A DNA stretch of 9,578 nt from Trueperaceae bacterium (lineage in GTDB: Bacteria > Deinococcota > Deinococci > Deinococcales > Trueperaceae). Positions 5,761-9,578 of this stretch are shown here, in pieces. A model generated the notes under the pieces. It was given only the letters and a program-made list of their open reading frames with translations, did not search any database and was not told the DNA's origin. The stretch spans positions 1 through 9,578 of the forward strand of contig JAGXHO010000198.1 in the NCBI GenBank assembly GCA_024636105.1. The letters run 5' to 3'. Numbering within the stretch: the stretch's first letter is position 1; each line of letters opens with the position of its first letter. Both the position numbers and the translations under genes were made by a program.

Positions 5761-6110
5761 GCCGAGGCGTCGACATCCTCCTGGGCGAGATCCTCATGGC
5801 CATCGACCTGCTCCGCCGCTACACCGAGGGGCTGGATTTCGAGGCGTTCGCCACCAACGTGGAGAAGCAGGACTCGGTCGTCCGGCGGCTCGAGATCATC
5901 GGCGAGGCGGTCAAGGGCATCCCGAGCGAGGTGCGGGCGGCGTACCCGGACGTGCCGTGGCGCGACATCGCCGGCGCCCGGGACGTTCTGGTGCACGAGT
6001 ACTTCCGCGTCGACCTCGCGATGGCTTGGAACATGGTCCAGAAGGACCTACCGGTTCTCGAGACGCACGTGCGCCGGATGCTCGACGAACTCGGACCGAC
6101 TGCAGGCTGA
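5757..6110 (+). CDS. hepT: HEPN-domain RNase toxin (HepT type, DUF86)
   Basis: A 117-residue all-helical DUF86 protein. R75-D-V-L-V-H80-E-Y82 is the RX4HXY motif: Arg and His form the HEPN ribonuclease site and the Tyr is the residue AMPylated by MntA partners in characterised systems. LEIIGEAVKGIP (45-56) and YPDVPWRDIAGARDVLVHEY are textbook DUF86. The usual N-terminal helix is present but slightly shorter than in the dead copy upstream. Translation starts at GTG 5757 inside the mntA stop, with no separate ribosome site. The toxin is expected to act on cytoplasmic RNA (tRNA cleavage has been reported for relatives). All key residues are present, so the pair appears functional. Confidence 0.88.
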   Translation: MSRGVDILLGEILMAIDLLRRYTEGLDFEAFATNVEKQDSVVRRLEIIGEAVKGIPSEVRAAYPDVPWRDIAGARDVLVHEYFRVDLAMAWNMVQKDLPVLETHVRRMLDELGPTAG

Positions 6111-6117
6111 GGTTCGC

Positions 6118-6134
6118 GGGGGCTAAACGCCCCC
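6118..6134. terminator. GC-rich hairpin after the TA pair
   Basis: GGGGGC and GCCCCC form a 6-bp stem around loop TAAAC, 8 bases past the hepT stop. No T-run follows on either strand, so intrinsic termination is only a possibility. A longer alternative pairing of GCGGGGG (6116-6122) with CCCCCGC (6144-6150) also exists. Confidence 0.35.
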
Positions 6135-6159
6135 TCAAAGAACCCCCCGCCCGCAGCTG

Positions 6160-6228
6160 ACCGTGGCGGCGGTGGAGGGGCACCCGTCGCTCGTGCATCG
6201 GCAGGTCGGGCGGGCTGTCAGCGATCTC
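6160..6228 (+). pseudogene. Second HEPN-tail-like scrap downstream of hepT
   Basis: In one frame the sequence reads VAAVEGHPSLVHRQVGRAVSDL. It shares GH(P/R)SLVHRQ(V/L) with the tail of the HEPN remnant at 5387-5440, on a 27-bp nucleotide match. It lies about 70 bases after the stop of the intact hepT and has no start or upstream domain. The most economical reading is the end of another copy of the module; because the segment is short, the assignment rests mainly on the repeat. Confidence 0.4.
6178..6204 (+). repeat. 27-bp direct repeat, copy 2
   Basis: Partner of 5387-5413, 25 of 27 identical with a 19-bp perfect core. The two copies bracket the intact mntA-hepT pair. Confidence 0.85.
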
Positions 6229-6285
6229 CCTTGGTCCTGGTCGGCCTCATCGGCTGCTCGACCCGCGTTCGCAGCCGGTTGGGCG

Positions 6286-7848
6286 TCAGCCGCCTTTTCG
6301 ATCCAGCGCTCGAAGCCACGCCGCCACCGCGGCCCCGTCGTCCGGCGTCAGGTCGTGCCCCGCCTCGAACCGCTCGACGTGGACCTCGGCACCGTGCTCC
6401 TGGAGGTAGGCGACCGCGGCTTCCGCCTGGAGCCCGTAGGGGTCGGCGTGGCCGAGCAGGGCCAGGACCGCCGTGCTCGCCAGGTCGCCGGCCGGTGGCT
6501 CCTCGGGGACCAAGGCTGGACGCAGGAGGATGGCGCCCGCGTAGGTGTCCGGGTTGCGCGCGAGGCTGGCCAAGGCGAGGTTGGCACCGTTGGAGTACCC
6601 GACCAGGGTCACCGCTCCGGGATCGAAGCCGTACACGTCGGCGGCGTCGCGTTTGAGCGCAGCGAGCGCGTCGGCTTCCGCCGCGAGCTGCTCCAGGTCG
6701 AAGCCGTCCGCATGGCGCCGGAAGTAGCGAGGGCTGCCCTCCTCGAGGGAACGTCCGCGCACGGCGAGCAGGTGCGCGGCTGGCGCCGCGTTGCGGGCGA
6801 AGGCGAGCAGCGACGTCTCGTTCCCACCCGAGCCGTGCAGGAGCAGCAGCGTGGGCCCACCGGTGCCGGGCACGAAGCGGTGCACCCAGCCAAGGTCGCG
6901 CTTCGGCGGCCGCGGCTCGCCGGGTGCGGCAACAACGGGGAGGACGACCTCGATGAGGGCGCGCTTCGCCTCGAGCTCCTCGGGAAGCACCAGGTCGAGG
7001 CCCAGCCGCTCGGGCGGCTGGTCCGCCGCGAGGCCGGGGCCGTCGGTGGCGACTTCAAAGATGGCTCCACCCGGCTCGCGAAGGTAGAGGGAGCGGAAGA
7101 AGCCGTGCTCGCGCAAGGGGTTCAGCTCCAGGTCCTCGGCGCCCAGTCGTTCCGCGAGGCGCTCGTGCGTGGCGTTGGAGGCGGTGCGGAAGGCGACGTG
7201 GTGGAGCGTGCCGACCCCGCCGGCGGAGGGCCAGAAGCCGCTCGCGTCGCGCACGAGGACCGTATGGCCCACGGGGGCGTCGCTGCGGTAGCGGCGCACC
7301 GAATCCTCGGTGCCGACGTGCGCGAAGCCCAGGTGGTCGGCGAGGATCCGGCCGGTGGCGTCGGGTTGGTCGCTCCAGAGGGTGACGTGGTGCAGGCCGC
7401 GGACGCTCGCCTCGGCGGGCACGTCCGAGCCGTCCCACGAAAGCGCCACCGGCGCGTCGGGAACGCCGACGAGCGTGATGGGGAGCCCGTCGGGGTCCTC
7501 GAGCGAGAGCAGCGTTCGCTCCCCGTCAGGCGTCGGACCGCGGAAGCGGACGCCGCGCTCCAAGAAGCGCTGGACCCAGACCCCGACGTGCTCGAGCGGG
7601 ACGATCAGGCCGATCTCGGTGGCTTGCCCGACGCAGCGCCGCCCGCGGGCGGTGTCGGGCCAGGCGAAGAAGGTGAGGAGGGTGCCGGGGCGGGCCTGGG
7701 CGTCGCCGTAGAAGAGGTGCAGCGTGCCGGGGTCCTCGTGGTTGACGGTGCGCATCACGAGGCGCAGGCCGAGCAGGCCGGCGTAGAAGTCGACGTTGGC
7801 CTGGGCGTCGCCGGTGATGCCGGTGGTGTGGTGCAGGCCGTGCGTCAT
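6286..7848 (-). CDS. Fusion of a PcpA/LinE/MhqO-like ring-cleaving dioxygenase with an MhqD-like alpha/beta-hydrolase
   Basis: A 520-residue two-part enzyme. Residues 1-305 hold two VOC (glyoxalase-fold) modules. GLHHTTG (4-10), TLHHVAF (214-220) and Glu265 in GGAIFEVATDGPG supply the His/His/Glu iron site expected by analogy with PcpA/LinE-type hydroquinone dioxygenases, and the following ERLGLDLVLP matches the family's closing segment. Residues 330-520 form a phospholipase/carboxylesterase-type hydrolase: LLHGSGGNE (337-344) for the oxyanion hole, nucleophile Ser419 in GYSNG, Asp469 in GHADPYG and His498 in GHDLTP. In Bacillus, MhqO and MhqD are separate proteins of the quinone/hydroquinone stress response; here one chain could open the ring and hydrolyse an ester or acyl product. 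The start is supported by AGGAGG at 7854-7859. Intact, cytoplasmic, facing hepT. Confidence 0.88.
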   Translation of the reverse strand: MTHGLHHTTGITGDAQANVDFYAGLLGLRLVMRTVNHEDPGTLHLFYGDAQARPGTLLTFFAWPDTARGRRCVGQATEIGLIVPLEHVGVWVQRFLERGVRFRGPTPDGERTLLSLEDPDGLPITLVGVPDAPVALSWDGSDVPAEASVRGLHHVTLWSDQPDATGRILADHLGFAHVGTEDSVRRYRSDAPVGHTVLVRDASGFWPSAGGVGTLHHVAFRTASNATHERLAERLGAEDLELNPLREHGFFRSLYLREPGGAIFEVATDGPGLAADQPPERLGLDLVLPEELEAKRALIEVVLPVVAAPGEPRPPKRDLGWVHRFVPGTGGPTLLLLHGSGGNETSLLAFARNAAPAAHLLAVRGRSLEEGSPRYFRRHADGFDLEQLAAEADALAALKRDAADVYGFDPGAVTLVGYSNGANLALASLARNPDTYAGAILLRPALVPEEPPAGDLASTAVLALLGHADPYGLQAEAAVAYLQEHGAEVHVERFEAGHDLTPDDGAAVAAWLRALDRKGG

Positions 7849-7954
7849 GTGCGCCTCCTAGGGTGCGGTGCCTCCTGTGTTAGGTGCGGGCGAACGCTGC
7901 GGCACTCCGAACCCGGTCGCCACCGAATCGCCCCGTGCTCGTACAGGATGCCCG

Positions 7955-8245
7955 TCAGGTGGCGGGCTGCGATGCCCGCCACCGCAAGATGGCGGCATAG
8001 GCTTCGCGCTCCAAGGACGGGCCACCCGAACGGTCGGCGAACCCAGAGGGGCTGTGCTGGATCGACCGGGCAAGTCCTGCCACGGCCTCGCGACCTTGGG
8101 TCTCCATGAGGCCCGCCTCTTCATCGGTCAGGCGGAGCACGACGGAGAAGCCAACGGCGGACCAGTTGCAGTTCACGTCCAGAACGAATCCCTGTTCGTC
8201 CTGGAGCAAGAACCAATCGTGGGGCTGGTGGTCGACGACGACCAT
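7955..8245 (-). CDS. Small protein of unknown function
   Basis: A 96-residue protein. The stretch HDWFLLQDEQGFVLDVNCNW followed by SAVGFSVVLRLTDEEAGLM has clear protein character: alternating strands, a DVNCN motif and a DEE helix start. It continues into a helix (REAVAGLARSIQHS) and ends with EREAYAAILRWRASQ. The pattern recalls uncharacterised small proteins with (Y/L)LDVNC(N/S)xSxVGxS, but I cannot assign a function. ATG 8245 is chosen because sequence upstream in the same frame turns Arg-rich. The ribosome site is weak (AAGG only 2 bases before). It lies 106 bases upstream of, and in the same direction as, the dioxygenase-hydrolase gene, so the two could share a transcript. It could be a small enzyme accessory or an immunity-type protein; neither is shown. 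Confidence 0.5.
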   Translation of the reverse strand: MVVVDHQPHDWFLLQDEQGFVLDVNCNWSAVGFSVVLRLTDEEAGLMETQGREAVAGLARSIQHSPSGFADRSGGPSLEREAYAAILRWRASQPAT

Positions 8246-8511
8246 TGCCTTGGAAATCGCTGGCCTATGGAGCCTTCGTGGGCCCACCGTTCGCCCGACG
8301 CGCCCCCGCCGCTTCACGGAACTACGGCGGCCCAATGATTGGCCACCGCATCCCTCGCAGCTCCACAAACCGCGGACGTCACGACGGCAGGATAGCCGGA
8401 CCCAGCGGAAGCACCCAGAGGGCAGCGAAAACTCCATCTCCCTTCATCCGCTCCAAGCGCCCGAACTCTTGAGCTAGGCCGCACCGCGACCTCGTAGGCG
8501 CGGTGGAGGTG
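8246..8511. other. Intergenic region between divergent genes
   Basis: About 270 bases between the small minus-strand gene and vapB. The open frames here are Arg/Pro/Ser-rich and look non-coding. CCAAT-G-ATTGG at 8335-8345 is a small perfect inverted repeat. No confident promoter for the minus-strand gene could be picked. Confidence 0.4.
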
Positions 8512-8531
8512 TAGGGTCGTACACAGGAGGT
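8512..8531 (+). promoter_or_regulatory. Probable -10 box and ribosome binding site of vapBC
   Basis: TAGGGT (8512-8517) fits TANNNT, and AGGAGGT (8525-8531) is a strong Shine-Dalgarno nine bases before ATG 8541. Unlike mntA, this operon appears to use a leadered start. A -35 element is not evident. Confidence 0.4.
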
Positions 8532-8540
8532 CACACAGAC

Positions 8541-8744
8541 ATGGCCACGAACCTCGACCTCGATCCCCGACTCCTCGACCGGGCGTTCCGCCTGAGCGGT
8601 GAGCGCACCAAGAAGGCGACCGTCACGCGTGCGCTCGAGGAGTACGTCGCGCGGCTGGAACAGCGACGCGCCACCGTGCTGTTCGGCGAACTCGAGTGGG
8701 ACGCCACGTACGACTACAAGGCCGAACGCTCGCGCGACGGATGA
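8541..8744 (+). CDS. vapB: VapB-family antitoxin
   Basis: A 67-residue antitoxin. The N-terminal part (MATNLDLDPRLLDRAFRLSG, then KKATVTRALEEYVAR) is a ribbon-helix-helix-like dimerisation/DNA-binding region, with LDxxLLxxAxxLSGxxTKxxxVxxALxEYV typical of VapB (DUF2191). The C-terminal LFGELEWDATYDYKAERSR is the peptide that in relatives lies across the toxin's active site. It is expected to neutralise the adjacent PIN toxin and to repress its own operon together with it. The stop overlaps the vapC start as ATGA, so the genes are coupled. Length and motifs are complete; a strong Shine-Dalgarno supports the start. Confidence 0.88.
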   Translation: MATNLDLDPRLLDRAFRLSGERTKKATVTRALEEYVARLEQRRATVLFGELEWDATYDYKAERSRDG

Positions 8745-9145
8745 GCCTTCTCGTCGACACCAGCGTCTGGTCGCTCGCCTTCCGACGCGACGTCGGGCAC
8801 GCTGCGCCGCAGGTCGTGGTGCTCCGCGCGGCGCTCGAAGGCGCCAGGCTCGTCGTCACCACCGGGTTCGTCGTCCAGGAACTCTTGCAGGGGTTCGCCG
8901 GCCCGCGGGACGGCGCGCGACTCCTCGAGCGCCTCTCGGCGCTGACGTTCGTCCACCCCGACCTCGACGACCACGTCGCGGCCGCTGAGGTTCGCAACGC
9001 CTGCCGTCGCAAGGGCGTCCAGGTCGGCACCATCGACGCCCTCCTCATCCAGTTGTGCCGGCGGCACTCCTTGGAGCTCCTCACCAGCGATGGCGACTTC
9101 GCCGCCGCAAGGGAGCACGTCGGGTTCGGTCTCTGGTCGGGCTGA
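8741..9145 (+). CDS. vapC: VapC-family PIN-domain ribonuclease toxin
   Basis: A 134-residue PIN-domain protein. The acidic active site is complete: Asp6 in LLVDTSVW, Glu47 in VVQELLQGF, Asp99 in GTIDALLIQ, and Asp117/Asp119 in LLTSDGDF. VapC toxins are Mg-dependent RNases that cut tRNA or rRNA and stop growth. The start at 8741 is the ATG overlapping the vapB stop and begins the canonical MSLLVDTSVW; a start 15 codons upstream lies inside vapB and is not needed. Nothing suggests inactivation. The operon stands alone, with an oppositely oriented antitoxin remnant immediately downstream. Confidence 0.92.
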   Translation: MSLLVDTSVWSLAFRRDVGHAAPQVVVLRAALEGARLVVTTGFVVQELLQGFAGPRDGARLLERLSALTFVHPDLDDHVAAAEVRNACRRKGVQVGTIDALLIQLCRRHSLELLTSDGDFAAAREHVGFGLWSG

Positions 9146-9392
9146 GGCGGTGCGTCGCGGGCGGCCCGGGATCCGAGCGAAGGCCGCTTTCGCCTTGGCC
9201 ACGACGGCGAAGGGACTCGCTTCAACCGGGCGCAGCTCGGCGACGACGGTGCCGTGGCGCGTGATGCGAACCGCCACGATGTCGATCGTGACCCCGCCCT
9301 CGCTCAGCCGCGCGCCACCCGCAGCAACTGCCGGACCGCGCCCAGGTGAGCCCTGGTCCTTGAGGGTTCGTAGGGGACGCGGACCGTGATGA
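9145..9392 (-). pseudogene. Degraded Phd/YefM-like antitoxin
   Basis: On the minus strand, at about 9385-9315, the frame reads VPYEPSRTRAHLGAVRQLLR and reaches a stop. A neighbouring frame continues with LSEGGVTIDIVAVRITRHGT followed by VVAELRPVEASPF. Together these follow the Phd/YefM plan: V(x)YExxxT(R)xHLGxxxxxV..GxxxxITRHGxxVAxLxPV. The change of frame falls near 9315. No start codon is obvious, and no toxin gene follows, because the sequence beyond is the antisense of vapC. The ITRHGTVVAELRPV block is the firmest part. Confidence 0.45.
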
Positions 9393-9415
9393 ATCGAAGC
9401 CGCCGGCGCCCGCGG

Positions 9416-9421
9416 TACGGT
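9416..9421 (+). promoter_or_regulatory. TANNNT -10 box for a leaderless start at 9427
   Basis: TACGGT lies at -11 to -6 of ATG 9427. No Shine-Dalgarno is present in the intervening bases. Confidence 0.5.
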
Positions 9422-9426
9422 GGTCC

Positions 9427-9578
9427 ATGACCGCGTCGAACGGCCAGCACTGGAACCCGGAGCAGTACGCGCAGAACGCCCGCTTCGTCTCCGACCTGGG
9501 ACGGCCCGTGCTCGAGCTCCTCGCGCCTGAGTCGGGCGAACGCATCCTCGACCTCGGGTGTGGCGACGGTGCGCTGTC
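9427..9578 (+). CDS. Class I SAM-dependent methyltransferase, N-terminal part (runs off the window)
   Basis: About 50 codons are present. The opening HWNPEQYAQNARFVSDLGRP followed by VLELLAPESGERILDLGCGD, with GxGxG-type motif I (LDLGCGDG), is the standard start of a Rossmann-fold methyltransferase. WxxxxYxxNxxFV resembles trans-aconitate 2-methyltransferase-like proteins, but the substrate-determining part is outside the window. ATG 9427 is supported by the promoter-like box and by the HWNPEQY opening close after it. Confidence 0.85.
   Translation, partial: MTASNGQHWNPEQYAQNARFVSDLGRPVLELLAPESGERILDLGCGDGAL

Noticed and set aside
6163..8109. Very long open frame on the plus strand across the dioxygenase-hydrolase gene
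   Set aside because: It is antisense to a minus-strand gene with full motifs for both enzyme parts and a good ribosome site; its own product is Gly/Arg/Val/Glu repetitive and matches nothing. High GC leaves stops rare on the opposite strand.

Overview
This is a GC-rich stretch that reads as an accessory region: intact small genes alternate with visibly broken ones, and several toxin-antitoxin or defence-type genes are packed together. The organism cannot be named from this window. The high GC, the mix of Shine-Dalgarno starts with apparently leaderless starts (a TANNNT box 6 to 7 bases before the ATG), and the gene types fit a high-GC actinobacterial, Chloroflexota-like or Deinococcota-like genome, probably environmental.

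Layout. 1-1430: the tail of a damaged membrane protein; a ParB-fold small protein (326-763); a short coupled ORF that looks like debris; a C-terminal scrap of a GNAT acetyltransferase; and, on the minus strand, an intact SnoaL/NTF2-like protein (1047-1427). 1600-2250: two convergent wrecks, a frameshifted membrane protein (+) and a frameshifted penicillin-binding protein 1C end that keeps its KTGTS motif (-). 2335-3279: an intact metallo-beta-lactamase-fold hydrolase, followed by an orphan P-loop NTPase fragment. 3642-4967: an intact DUF4143-type AAA ATPase with a probable leaderless promoter.

4980-6260 is the most structured part. An IS1380-family transposase fragment runs in frame into the tail of a dead MNT nucleotidyltransferase. 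A deleted HEPN remnant follows, then a complete MNT-HEPN (MntA-HepT type) toxin-antitoxin pair, then a second HEPN-tail-like scrap carrying the same 27-bp sequence. This looks like the product of a tandem TA array that collapsed by recombination or deletion around one surviving copy.

6286-7848 (-) encodes an unusual fusion: two VOC (PcpA/LinE/MhqO-like) dioxygenase domains joined to an MhqD-like alpha/beta-hydrolase. A small unrecognised gene lies upstream in the same direction (7955-8245). 8541-9145 is an intact vapBC toxin-antitoxin operon; a degraded Phd/YefM-like antitoxin lies on the opposite strand just beyond it. The window ends inside the start of a class I SAM-dependent methyltransferase (9427 onward).

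The intact genes do not form one pathway. The common theme is a turnover zone where TA modules, an insertion-sequence remnant and metabolic cargo have been gained and eroded. No CRISPR array, tRNA or rRNA was recognised.
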